Source: Gammaproteobacteria bacterium 45_16_T64
Lineage (GTDB): Bacteria; Pseudomonadota; Gammaproteobacteria; Pseudomonadales; Ketobacteraceae
DNA: 64,000 bases
NCBI GenBank assembly: GCA_002162955.1
Contig: MABD01000035.1
Coordinates: 81,349 to 145,348 of the forward strand
Direction: 5' to 3'
Within the stretch, counting starts at the first letter, position 1; each line of letters starts with the position of its first letter. Of this stretch, positions 11,352 through 20,344 are shown one piece after another. Made by a program: the position numbers and the translations under genes. The notes under the pieces are model-generated. The model searched no databases, was not told the DNA's origin, and worked only from the letters and a program-made list of their open reading frames with translations.

Positions 11352-12688
11352 TGCCTATGAATGAACGCGCACTTGCTGCCCAAATACTCAACGACGTATT
11401 GCCACTCAAAAAGGGCCAAGTCCATAATGGTCGCTCATTATCGGATTTACTGCCCAAGACACTGGCCAACCACCCTGATGCCGACCGACCGTTACTGCAA
11501 GAACTGTGTTTTGGCGTATGCCGTTGGTTTATTCGGCTCGATAAAATTGCCAGCTCCGTCACTCATCATCCCTTTAAAAGCAGGGATAGTGATATCCATG
11601 CATTACTGCTGGTGGGTATTTATCAATTATTGTATCTCCGTGTTCCAGATCACGCGGCGATATCAGAAACTGTAGAAGCAACGCGCCAATTAAATAAATC
11701 CTGGGCAGCAAAAGTAATCAACGGTACTTTACGTCGCTGCCAACGGGAAAAATCCGAGTTAACCAACGCTATACCTGACAATATTGCCGTACAAACCGCG
11801 CATCCTAAATGGCTTGCCGACATGGTAATGGCCGCATGGCCGGAGCAAGCCGATAGCATATTAACTCACAACAATTCCCACGCTCCGATGACCATCAGGG
11901 TAAATCCAAAGCACAACAGCCCTGAAAACTACTTACAGCAATTAAAACAAAAGGGTATCCAAGGTAAATTATGTGAGTTTGCTCGCCAAGGCATCCAACT
12001 GGATAAACCCTGTAGCGTAGATAAATTACCGGGGTTTGATCAAGGCCACAGCTTTGTACAAGATGAAGCGGCACAATTGTCTGCTACTATACTCAATGCA
12101 CAACCGAATGAGCGAGTATTGGATGCATGTGCTGCCCCTGGGGGTAAGACCACCCATATTGCAGAATCACAACCGGAGCTAACACAGCTCGTCGCATTGG
12201 ATGCTAGTGAGCAACGCGTGATCCGCATCCATGAAAATCTTACGCGTATGTCATTAGCTGCAGAAGTGCACGCGCTATCGTTGGAGACATTCACAGAACA
12301 ACATCTCGCGAATAATGCCCCATTATTTGATCGAATTTTATTGGATGCTCCGTGCTCCGCATTGGGGGTGATACGTCGCCACCCAGATATTAAATGGCTA
12401 CGTAAGCGAAAGGATATTGTTGCGCTATCAGAACAGCAGCTCATGCTGCTCGGTAAAGCGTGGACACTATTAGCGCCCGGAGGCACCTTGCTCTACGCGA
12501 CCTGTTCAATCTTGCCCCACGAAAATGAACGTGTCGTGCGCGCCTTTCTCGAGCAGCAATCGGATGCCAAGGAGATTAATATAGAGGCAAAATGGGGACA
12601 AGCGGCATCGGTGGGTATCCAATTATTTGCGCAACAGGATGGCCACGACGGTTTTTATTACGCATTACTCAGAAAAGCCGCCGCATAA
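11351..12688 (+). CDS. rsmB: 16S rRNA (cytosine-967-C5)-methyltransferase
   Basis: A 445-residue enzyme with an N-terminal NusB-like RNA-binding domain and a C-terminal SAM-dependent domain. Motifs are DACAAPGGKTTHIAE (SAM binding), DAPCSALGVIRRHPD and ATCSIL, which supply the two cysteines of m5C methyltransferases. It is translationally coupled to fmt. In relatives trkA usually follows; here hrpB and other genes intervene. Confidence 0.96.
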   Translation: MPMNERALAAQILNDVLPLKKGQVHNGRSLSDLLPKTLANHPDADRPLLQELCFGVCRWFIRLDKIASSVTHHPFKSRDSDIHALLLVGIYQLLYLRVPDHAAISETVEATRQLNKSWAAKVINGTLRRCQREKSELTNAIPDNIAVQTAHPKWLADMVMAAWPEQADSILTHNNSHAPMTIRVNPKHNSPENYLQQLKQKGIQGKLCEFARQGIQLDKPCSVDKLPGFDQGHSFVQDEAAQLSATILNAQPNERVLDACAAPGGKTTHIAESQPELTQLVALDASEQRVIRIHENLTRMSLAAEVHALSLETFTEQHLANNAPLFDRILLDAPCSALGVIRRHPDIKWLRKRKDIVALSEQQLMLLGKAWTLLAPGGTLLYATCSILPHENERVVRAFLEQQSDAKEINIEAKWGQAASVGIQLFAQQDGHDGFYYALLRKAAA

Positions 12689-12697
12689 GCCACAAAA

Positions 12698-15136
12698 ATG
12701 AATACACCATTACCGATTAACAATATTCAGGCTGAGTTTTTATCGTTGCTCTCGGTACATACGCCACATCACCAGCAACACATCGTTGTGGAAGCGAACA
12801 CCGGATCGGGAAAATCCACTCAGCTACCCATCTGGGTTGCTGACCACCAGCGCGACAAAAAAGTGCTGATCATCGAACCCCGACGCATCGCCTGTGTTGC
12901 ACTGGCAACCTATGTATCGTCGCTGGTCAGTAGCCCCCTGGGTCAACGGGTCGGTTATGCCATTCGATTTGACCAACGCTATGGGCCCGAAACCCAAATA
13001 CAATTTGTCACACCCGGCATTGCATTACGTTGGCTAGCGGATAATCAACTGGCAGAATATGACACCATCATTATTGATGAATTTCATGAACGCCGCTGGG
13101 ATACCGATTTATTATTGGCGCTACTCAAAGCGCCCCCCGTCTGCCATCGTATCATCCTGACCTCTGCCACCATAAAAGGTCAGCAGCTTGCTAACTACCT
13201 TGGAGCCACCCGCTTACAGAGCCCTGGAAAAATGTTTCCTGTGGATATGCATTATCATGCGGAACAACCACAACAGATGCCAAGTACACAAAGTCTGGAA
13301 GTGCGCGTACGAAAAGCCTGCGAATATGCAATAACACAACTCACTCAGCAGCACTCTCAACAAGATCAACGTGAACAACCGAAAGATATCCTTGTATTTT
13401 TACCTGGCCGCAAGGAAATCCAAAATAGCTTTCAACAACTACAACCTATTTCGCAACACCATCACGTCGAAGTGATTTGTTTATCCGCTAGCAGCTCCAA
13501 GGCAGAACAACAACGTGCTCTCAACCAGCAGAGCACGCAACGTATTATACTCTCCACCAATGTGGCAGAAACCTCCCTCACGATTCCCAATATCGGTGTC
13601 GTCATTGACAGTGGGATGGAGCGACGTACGCATCAGCGCAATGGTCGAACAGTGTTAGGGCTCGATCCCATTTCTAGCGCCAGCGCGGATCAACGCAAAG
13701 GAAGGGCAGGGCGACTAAGTGAAGGGCATTGTATTCGTTTGTGGGGCGAGCATGCCCCATTGCGTGATACCACCCCTCCCGAAATCCTCAGAGAAGAACT
13801 CACAGAATTAATGCTCGCAGCGGCATGCAACGATGCCACAATTGACACCCTATCATTTCCGGAACCGCTACCCGAAAAGTCCATTGATGTCGCAAGAAAC
13901 CGCTTACTGGGAATGAACGCAATCACCACGCAAGGCAAAGCCACTACACATGGCATGCGTTTATACCCACTGCCAATAGATACGCTATATTCTCATTTAA
14001 TTACCGCAATGCCGGACACAACCACTCAATCCGCCATGATTGACCTTGTCGCCGCGTTAAGCACGTCTCAGAAACTACTCACGATTCCCAAAAGTGAGCG
14101 TGGGCGACAGGCATTAGTTGATTGGAGCCCACTGGATTGTGACGCATTTACCCTAATTCAATGTATGCGCCAGCCACCCCCAGAAGATATCAGCGTTAAT
14201 AGCAACGCAATCAAGGAAGCACAAAACCTATCGGCCCAAATACACCATGCGCTGGATTTAGCCTCGCCATCACAAAATCTTGCAGCGCCTCACAAGCGGT
14301 TTGATCGATCGTCTTTTGTTCGCGCTCTGGCCATCGCCGCGCCGGAGTTAGTCTTTGTCCGTCGAGAAAAGCGCCGCGCTGCATTAGGTAACGGATTCAG
14401 TGAAGTTGTTATTGGCGACAACAGCCGCTTCGCTGAAAACGCAGAAGCCGCGCTTGTATTTGATCAATACAATATGCCAGGAAAAAACATACGGGACACT
14501 CTGAACATTGCCACTTGCCTCGCGCCAATGCGCTTACAAGATATTATCGCCGCGCAGCTTGCCACCAAGCAATTGGGTCACGTACGTTGGAATAATCATC
14601 AGTTATTGGTCGATACGGAATTGTATTATGCAGGACGAAAAATTGGCGCAGAAAAGCAATCACCCACACAACAACACGCAAGAAATGCGATCACAGAATT
14701 AATCATCAACGATAGGCTGTTCGCACCACTGGGTACCGAACTCGCTGGCGATATACAGGATTTTTCGCTATATCAACACCTTAGTGTTCCACAAACAGAA
14801 CAACGCCCAATACCAACATTACCGCAATGGCTTATGGATCGATTGAAAACATTAGGAGTAGAATCCGGTGAGGATATCGCACTTATCGATCCCAGTGATC
14901 TTTCCTTCGACGGCGTTCCTGACTGGGAAAAACAAGAGTTTCAAGAACGCTACCCTCACAAAGTGACCCTCTGTGATCTTGTGCTTGCGGTAGAATACCA
15001 AGTGAGTAAAAAACTCATCACCGTTGAAAGAATCAGTGGCACTCGTAAAGGCGAGCCAAAACGCTGGGAATTACCCAGTTGGAGCGGCTGGCGCATTCGC
15101 TATAAAAAAGCCAGCCGTATTGTGGATATTCGCTAA
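12698..15136 (+). CDS. hrpB: ATP-dependent helicase HrpB
   Basis: An 812-residue DExH helicase: Walker A VEANTGSGKSTQLP, the DEFH box (IIDEFHER), TSATIKG, and motif VI QRKGRAGR, followed by the HrpB C-terminal region. The length fits HrpB (~810-820). Its cellular role is not well established. It begins 9 bases after rsmB, so it may be read in the same transcript, and it ends immediately against the convergent foldase gene with no intervening base. Confidence 0.94.
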   Translation: MNTPLPINNIQAEFLSLLSVHTPHHQQHIVVEANTGSGKSTQLPIWVADHQRDKKVLIIEPRRIACVALATYVSSLVSSPLGQRVGYAIRFDQRYGPETQIQFVTPGIALRWLADNQLAEYDTIIIDEFHERRWDTDLLLALLKAPPVCHRIILTSATIKGQQLANYLGATRLQSPGKMFPVDMHYHAEQPQQMPSTQSLEVRVRKACEYAITQLTQQHSQQDQREQPKDILVFLPGRKEIQNSFQQLQPISQHHHVEVICLSASSSKAEQQRALNQQSTQRIILSTNVAETSLTIPNIGVVIDSGMERRTHQRNGRTVLGLDPISSASADQRKGRAGRLSEGHCIRLWGEHAPLRDTTPPEILREELTELMLAAACNDATIDTLSFPEPLPEKSIDVARNRLLGMNAITTQGKATTHGMRLYPLPIDTLYSHLITAMPDTTTQSAMIDLVAALSTSQKLLTIPKSERGRQALVDWSPLDCDAFTLIQCMRQPPPEDISVNSNAIKEAQNLSAQIHHALDLASPSQNLAAPHKRFDRSSFVRALAIAAPELVFVRREKRRAALGNGFSEVVIGDNSRFAENAEAALVFDQYNMPGKNIRDTLNIATCLAPMRLQDIIAAQLATKQLGHVRWNNHQLLVDTELYYAGRKIGAEKQSPTQQHARNAITELIINDRLFAPLGTELAGDIQDFSLYQHLSVPQTEQRPIPTLPQWLMDRLKTLGVESGEDIALIDPSDLSFDGVPDWEKQEFQERYPHKVTLCDLVLAVEYQVSKKLITVERISGTRKGEPKRWELPSWSGWRIRYKKASRIVDIR

Positions 15137-16201
15137 TTACTGCTGTTCTGCCATTCTATCCAAGGTAGGAATACGCAAACGTTCTGTGACACTAAATAAC
15201 GTATCTTGTAATTGGATAATCTGCGCATCTTTATCCGTGCTACTCATACCTTCTGCATCCAAAATCAATTGGCGCTGTTCACGGTAAACACTAAAACGTA
15301 AATCCCACGCTTTTGATTCTTTATCCGCACTCGCAAATCGTCGAGCAGCTTCATAACCATACACTTCTGTGCGTAGGTGAAATATTTCATTTTCACTGGC
15401 GCCACGGGCTTTTGCTTCCTGTACACGCTCATTAAGCTCATTTCTGACACGCTCTAGGTTTTTGTGTTCTTGCTCTTTGGGAGGCAATAACCTTTCTAGC
15501 TCTCGTTCCTTCTCACGTTTTTCCGCATCCGATAGTGAATCATCTGCTCGCAACGCCATTTGAGCAACGGTGTACTCCGCTTTTTTATCCTCGTCAGCAA
15601 AGAAGGCATCATATATTTCCTGACCTAAGTACGATATTCGTGTTTCACGGCGCAATCGAAACATGGTCGCATAATCCGCAGCATTACCTGAGGACTCGAT
15701 GTCATACCCCAATGATTCCTCGACTTCCACTAGTGCTTTCTTATACTCAAGATAACGATCTAATACCGCAATGGCTTCAGATTCCGCAGGTTCTTCCAGT
15801 TGCTGCTGAATAAACTCACGGATGCGATCCGTGATCCTTTCTACCGATTCCTCGCCCACCAATGATAAGAAATACTCAATCAGTACTTTTATCGACTTCG
15901 TAATTACCAGGTGCCCTTCATCATCAAGAGTAAACGACACCGGTATTTTGGTACCGCGAAGAGAACGCGGCAGCGCACCGAACGTAGATTCGTAAGTATC
16001 ATAATAAATAGCAGGGGCAATTGTTCTTGCCCCCACACTATGATTCGCAACCACTGGTGAGCTGGTTAATCCAGTTTTGTCCGGAACAGCATAATTTGTG
16101 GCACCTTCCAATGCCGTCATCGCAGTATTCAGTGCGTAACCTAATAGGCCAACAACCAAGACCAACGCCACCAAAATACCGACCATTACTTTTTTATTCA
16201 C
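15137..16201 (-). CDS. lifO: Lipase-specific foldase (lipase chaperone)
   Basis: A 354-residue steric chaperone anchored in the inner membrane by one N-terminal helix (residues 4-24), with a long helical periplasmic part that wraps the lipase. Family signatures are LPRSLRGT (77-84) and a divergent form of the RxxFDYFLS motif, here KVLIEYFLSLVGE (105-117). The rest is charged and helix-rich. Its client should be the lipase transcribed divergently from 16610. In Pseudomonas and Burkholderia the pair is usually co-directional, so this head-to-head layout is unusual. Confidence 0.88.
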   Translation of the reverse strand: MNKKVMVGILVALVLVVGLLGYALNTAMTALEGATNYAVPDKTGLTSSPVVANHSVGARTIAPAIYYDTYESTFGALPRSLRGTKIPVSFTLDDEGHLVITKSIKVLIEYFLSLVGEESVERITDRIREFIQQQLEEPAESEAIAVLDRYLEYKKALVEVEESLGYDIESSGNAADYATMFRLRRETRISYLGQEIYDAFFADEDKKAEYTVAQMALRADDSLSDAEKREKERELERLLPPKEQEHKNLERVRNELNERVQEAKARGASENEIFHLRTEVYGYEAARRFASADKESKAWDLRFSVYREQRQLILDAEGMSSTDKDAQIIQLQDTLFSVTERLRIPTLDRMAEQQ

Positions 16202-16528
16202 TTACCTGCTCCTGACACCCATAACGCATATGCAGCTATCTAGATATACGTTTACGTTATTTATAATAGTTGCACGTTATATTATTTGCCGTGTAAATAA
16301 TTGAAACAACTATGCCCCTTATGGTTAAAAACTGTTACCTGTTACGCCGAGTGACAATGGCCTGTTCCCACAGGAAGCACAATTCTTTTTTCTGCCATTG
16401 TCCCATACAGCCAAACGATTGGCCATTCTAAAACATATCCACAATTAAAATATAACTCTTTGTTTTTTCGACAAATAATACCTCACACAAAACTAACCTT
16501 TCGTACTAAACATAAAGTGTGCACTAGT

Positions 16529-16544
16529 TGGCAAATATTATGCA
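16529..16544 (+). promoter_or_regulatory. Sigma-54-like promoter of the lipase gene
   Basis: TGGCAAATATTATGCA matches the -24/-12 consensus TGGCACR-N4-TTGCW with correct GG-to-GC spacing and two mismatches. Transcription would begin near 16556, leaving about 55 bases of leader before the lipase ATG. In Pseudomonas aeruginosa lipA is RpoN-dependent, which makes the match more credible. No enhancer-binding regulator is encoded next to it. Confidence 0.5.
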
Positions 16545-16545
16545 C

Positions 16546-16580
16546 TCTGTAATGCACCGCAACAAACGACTCATTACAGA
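16546..16580. repeat. Inverted repeat at the lipase transcription start
   Basis: Perfect 9-base arms TCTGTAATG and CATTACAGA, 17 bases apart, straddle the predicted +1. It could be an operator or an mRNA stem shortly upstream of the ribosome-binding site (AGGT before the ATG at 16610). Confidence 0.55.
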
Positions 16581-16609
16581 ATAGAGCCGCAACCATTTAG
16601 GTAAGCACT

Positions 16610-17698
16610 ATGAATATGAAGCAACTGTTAGCAATTATTTTCAGCACAACAATTCTCTCATTCAGCTCTATTGTACAAGCCACACCCCATTCAAATTATG
16701 TCGCTGAGGCAAGCCATCCTTCAGCACCAGAAAATAACTGCTTTATCCTCAACCCAGTCTGCCAAGCGGCTTATGCTCTAGCATATGCAGCCTACCTTAT
16801 CGAGGTTGCCGCCGTTGACGCTCAAAACTATAACAACCGTTATAACTCACAATACCCCGTCGTACTGGTACACGGGGTTTCAGGATTCGATCAGATTCTT
16901 GTGTTTGTTGAATACTTCCAGGGAATTCCTGCAGAGCTACGGGACGGTAACGCAGTGGTATACACACCTAACCTTACCGCATGGGAAGATGCAGAAGTGA
17001 GAGGCGAGCAGTTACTGTCTTATATTCAAAATACGGTATTACCGGAAACCGGCGCGTCAAAGGTCAACATCATTGGCCATAGCTTAGGTGGCCCTACTTC
17101 ACGCTATGTTGCTGGAGTTCGCCCTGACTTAGTGGCTTCAGTAACAACCGTTAATGCCACCAACTATGGATCAGGTTTTGCGGATTGGGGTGTGGACAAT
17201 TTACTCGGCACTGCGCCAGGTGATGCTATTTTAGCAATCCTTAACCTTGCCGGCGTTGTCGTCGACGCACTAGCGGGCAACATTGAATACGAGCAAGACG
17301 CATTAGACACCATACTATTTATGTCGACTGAAAAATCCGTTGAGTTTAATGCTAACTTTCCTGGTGGAGAACCAACAAGCTACTGTGGTGAAGGGGCAGC
17401 AGAAGCTAACGGCGTAAAATATTTCTCTTGGGGCAGCCACGGTACCATCACGAACGTATTAGACGTCAGCGACGCATTGCTTGCCTTCACAGGTGCACTA
17501 GGTTACTGGAATGGTGATCAACATGACGGACTTGTAGCGGTATGCTCCATGCATTGGGGCGATGTGATTCGTGATGACTATCATATGAATCACCTTGACG
17601 CGACTAACATGTTATTTGGACTTAACAACATCTTCGAAACACACCCATCAACGCTTTTTGAAAACCAAGCTAGCCGACTAAGAGGAATGGATCTGTAA
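16610..17698 (+). CDS. lipA: Secreted triacylglycerol lipase, subfamily I.1/I.2
   Basis: A 362-residue extracellular lipase with a signal peptide ending near TIILSF...VQA (1-24). The oxyanion region VVLVHGVSGFD (84-94), nucleophile Ser158 in GHSLGG, Asp306 in HDGLVAVCS and His328 in MNHLD form the triad. Cys259 (SYCGEG) and Cys312 should form the conserved disulfide. The DGLVxxCSxHxG and RDDYHMNHLD stretches closely resemble foldase-dependent Pseudomonas lipases. The pentapeptide is GHSLG rather than the GHSHG usual in subfamily I.1. It needs the foldase encoded divergently and, by analogy, type II secretion. Confidence 0.94.
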   Translation: MNMKQLLAIIFSTTILSFSSIVQATPHSNYVAEASHPSAPENNCFILNPVCQAAYALAYAAYLIEVAAVDAQNYNNRYNSQYPVVLVHGVSGFDQILVFVEYFQGIPAELRDGNAVVYTPNLTAWEDAEVRGEQLLSYIQNTVLPETGASKVNIIGHSLGGPTSRYVAGVRPDLVASVTTVNATNYGSGFADWGVDNLLGTAPGDAILAILNLAGVVVDALAGNIEYEQDALDTILFMSTEKSVEFNANFPGGEPTSYCGEGAAEANGVKYFSWGSHGTITNVLDVSDALLAFTGALGYWNGDQHDGLVAVCSMHWGDVIRDDYHMNHLDATNMLFGLNNIFETHPSTLFENQASRLRGMDL

Positions 17699-17728
17699 CT
17701 GCAATAATAATCTTCACTCTCAACACTC

Positions 17729-17763
17729 AAAGGGTTGTGACTATGTCACAGCCCTTTTTTTAT
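17729..17763 (+). terminator. Rho-independent terminator of the lipase gene
   Basis: A 13-bp stem (AAAGGGTTGTGAC/GTCACAGCCCTTT, one G-U pair) with a TAT loop runs into seven or more T residues. It ends just before the stop of the convergent SEC-C gene. Confidence 0.93.
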
Positions 17764-17771
17764 TTCAGGTC

Positions 17772-18518
17772 CTAGTGCAAACAACACTTCTTGTATTTTT
17801 TACCGCTTCCGCAAGGGCAGAGATCATTACGACCCACTTTAGGATCTGCGACTGCGGGCTCCGCTGAGGGCATTGACTCAACTTGCTGTTCGTAAAGCTT
17901 TCTTCCCGTGAAGGCATACCCTTTAAGAGTATTAGGTAACAATTTAAGAAAATCTTCACAGATATCCTCAAAACTCAGCCCTTCAGCTTCCATCAACTCA
18001 TCATGCAATTTTCGAGAAAACTCTTCATCTGAAAAGAAGCTTAACATCACCGACTTGATCGTATGATCTTCTTCCAATACGTCAATCATGGCTTCTTCCC
18101 AAACCTCACCTAACCACTCAGAAGCATCAATAAAGCCTTGGGACCACTGGCCCAAATCACTCTCCATACCAAAATTATCCGACATGGTGTCACTAACAAC
18201 CATAGCCTGTGGGTATTCGGGGTTTTCTTCTTGGATCTGTTCCATCATATAATTAAAGAAATCCACTAACGCCTGAAATGTATCCGCATTTGTGAGAGCA
18301 GCATCGGTGATGTCATCATTATCTCCAAACAAGCTCGGAATCCATTCCATCGGCGATATCGCGACAGGCGCACTGCATAAGCCAAAGAGAAACCCATGGA
18401 TTACGTTAAATGACATGGGGAATTCCTGTTCTGCACTGAAATCAATGATGGTTTTCAATGCGTTCGCAAAGGACTGTTCCTGTTTAGCCTTTTGCGAATC
18501 TTTGGTACTTAGCAACAT
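17772..18518 (-). CDS. UPF0149 (YecA/YgfB-like) protein with C-terminal SEC-C zinc motif
   Basis: About 248 residues. An N-terminal UPF0149-type helical domain ([19 protein letters not shown]) is followed by a linker and a SEC-C motif, [18 protein letters not shown], which binds zinc as at the SecA tail. The start is taken at ATG 18518 (MLLSTKDSQ); the upstream in-frame start adds 14 residues with no support. Function is unknown; SEC-C proteins are often linked to ribosomes or protein quality control. Confidence 0.85.
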   Translation of the reverse strand: MLLSTKDSQKAKQEQSFANALKTIIDFSAEQEFPMSFNVIHGFLFGLCSAPVAISPMEWIPSLFGDNDDITDAALTNADTFQALVDFFNYMMEQIQEENPEYPQAMVVSDTMSDNFGMESDLGQWSQGFIDASEWLGEVWEEAMIDVLEEDHTIKSVMLSFFSDEEFSRKLHDELMEAEGLSFEDICEDFLKLLPNTLKGYAFTGRKLYEQQVESMPSAEPAVADPKVGRNDLCPCGSGKKYKKCCLH

Positions 18519-18615
18519 ATGACTATCTCTGTTAATTAAGGGGTTTCCACATAAACACACAATACCCTACACTGTGTGCGCCTAGTGTACATGACCTATA
18601 GAGCAGACAACACCC

Positions 18616-19575
18616 ATGAATCGATTCGACCGCGTCGTTGCAATATTCATCCAGTTGCAGACCAAGCGCATTGTCAAAGCCCAAGAAATTGCCGAGCATT
18701 TTGATGTCAGCCTACGGACCATCTATCGTGATATTCGTAGCCTTGAAGCCGCGGGCGTTCCTATCGGGTCAGAAGCAGGATTAGGCTACTATCTTGACCG
18801 AGGCTATAGCCTACCGCCAGTGCATTTTTCTCAACAAGAAGCGTTATCACTGCTTATCGGTGAAAAGGTGATGGGTGGGCTTAACGATAGCAATACCCAA
18901 AAAACCTATCGCGAAGCACTGCATAAAATCAAAGCCGTACTCAATGACGATGACAAAGATAGACTTGCCCAGTTGAGCGATAGCATAGAGGTACACCTTA
19001 CCGCCAGACTTCCGAATCAACCGGAAGTACATGACACACTCCAACAGCTTCAGGCTTCTATTCTCTCCTCAACGGTGGTTGCTATAGCCTATCGGTCTAA
19101 TCTCCGCTCAGAAGACACCGAGCGTCACGTTGAACCGATTGGCCTCTACTATTACAGCCACCATTGGCACCTCATTGCTTGGTGCCAAATGCGCCAAGGT
19201 TACCGCGATTTTCGGCTCGATAGAATTCAACACTTACAACTTACTGAACAACGATTCAATCGCAATCGTAGAGAAAGCCTGCAAAGTTACTTACAAAAAT
19301 CCCACCAGACCGACCAATACCATGAGGTTTGCTTACTCGTTTCTCCCATTATCGCCAATGTGATCCAAAGCCAAAAACACTACTACGGCTTTATCAGCGA
19401 AGAGCCCGCCGACGAACAGGGCAATATTTCCATGGTTTTTCTCACGCCATCCCTAGAATATATGGCCCGCTGGCTTATGATGTTCACCGATGGTGTCACC
19501 ATTCAATCCCCCCCAGCCTTGATCAGTGAAATACAACAACACGCGCAGACGCTTAGTCAACACCTACTGACATAG
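18616..19575 (+). CDS. WYL-domain transcriptional regulator (YafY type)
   Basis: A 319-residue regulator with an N-terminal winged helix (IVKAQEIAEHFDVSLRTIYRDIRSLEAAGVP, about 18-48), a WYL domain (VEPIGLYYYSHHWHLIAWCQ, DFRLDRI, about 140-205) and a C-terminal WCX extension. WYL domains sense ligands, often nucleotides or nucleic acids. It is followed 70 bases later by a GyrI-like gene, a pairing common for YafY-type regulators, which suggests that gene is a target or partner. Confidence 0.9.
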   Translation: MNRFDRVVAIFIQLQTKRIVKAQEIAEHFDVSLRTIYRDIRSLEAAGVPIGSEAGLGYYLDRGYSLPPVHFSQQEALSLLIGEKVMGGLNDSNTQKTYREALHKIKAVLNDDDKDRLAQLSDSIEVHLTARLPNQPEVHDTLQQLQASILSSTVVAIAYRSNLRSEDTERHVEPIGLYYYSHHWHLIAWCQMRQGYRDFRLDRIQHLQLTEQRFNRNRRESLQSYLQKSHQTDQYHEVCLLVSPIIANVIQSQKHYYGFISEEPADEQGNISMVFLTPSLEYMARWLMMFTDGVTIQSPPALISEIQQHAQTLSQHLLT

Positions 19576-19645
19576 GGTTGTCAGTAGCTCCAATTATGCT
19601 CTTTACATCGTCACCGGACGATCATTCACTTTCAAGGAGCAAACA

Positions 19646-20101
19646 ATGAAACCACAACAATCCGACGCCATTCCCGTTATCTCAACCAAAACACGCACAA
19701 CCCTAAAAAGCCTGATGCAGGATATCGGTAACTTGCCTTTAGATATCGAAAAGGATGTCGAGGAAGGTGCAGTAACTCAGGTCGGCCCAATGATCTTCGT
19801 TTACCGTGGTGCCGATGGTAATCCAGATACCGTATTTGAGCTAGAAATAGCACAACCCGTAGAATCCACTCAAACCTACAAAGGTAAGTTCGACGCCTCT
19901 AGCTTAGAACCCATTACCTATATCGAACGGCGTTTTACCGGTTCTTTTGTTGATATCGGCTCCAAAGGTTATGAGCCATTAATCAATGATATCCTTAAAG
20001 CAGGCCATGCGATGGCGGGCCAATGCAGAGAGGTCTATACCCATTGGGTCAATCCTGAATCCGATGAGAATATTACCGAATTACAAATCGCTATCGCGTA
20101 G
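19646..20101 (+). CDS. GyrI-like small-molecule-binding domain protein
   Basis: A 151-residue soluble protein resembling stand-alone GyrI-like/AraC effector-binding proteins: GAVTQVGPMIFVYRGADG, then alternating strands, YIERRFTGSFVDIG, and a C-terminal strand with THWVNPESDENITELQI. Such proteins bind amphipathic ligands. AAGGAG precedes the ATG. It is co-directional with the WYL regulator and probably in its regulon. Confidence 0.75.
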   Translation: MKPQQSDAIPVISTKTRTTLKSLMQDIGNLPLDIEKDVEEGAVTQVGPMIFVYRGADGNPDTVFELEIAQPVESTQTYKGKFDASSLEPITYIERRFTGSFVDIGSKGYEPLINDILKAGHAMAGQCREVYTHWVNPESDENITELQIAIA

Positions 20102-20133
20102 TTTTTCGCCAACACAATCACCCTTATACGTTC

Positions 20134-20170
20134 ACCCTATGCTATTTACCTTTCATAAATAGCATAGGGT
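20134..20170. repeat. Perfect 15-bp hairpin between the GyrI-like gene and trkA
   Basis: Arms ACCCTATGCTATTTA and TAAATAGCATAGGGT flank a 7-base loop. There is no U-tract after it, so it could terminate poorly, protect the mRNA 3' end, or bind a protein. Confidence 0.7.
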
Positions 20171-20344
20171 ACAGCCCCCTCACTGAATACGTTTCGTGAA
20201 CTATCGTTCCCCTCAATGATTTTCCCCCTGTGCTAGTTATGCTATTCTCATTAACATTAAGGACAGCACCAATAATAAATCTGACCAAAAGAATACGTTA
20301 GCGACAACCCTGCGTTTTCTGCAAGAGATAACAACACTCCAACT

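Larger units (their letters stand above)
16202..16609. other. 408-base divergent regulatory region between foldase and lipase
   Basis: No credible gene lies here. The right half holds a sigma-54-like promoter and an inverted repeat, listed separately. The left half is AT-rich and would hold the foldase promoter, which I could not pinpoint. Confidence 0.6.

Noticed and set aside
15535..16215. Rightward frames opposite the lipase foldase gene
   Set aside because: They are His/Pro/Leu-rich antisense shadows of a recognised gene.
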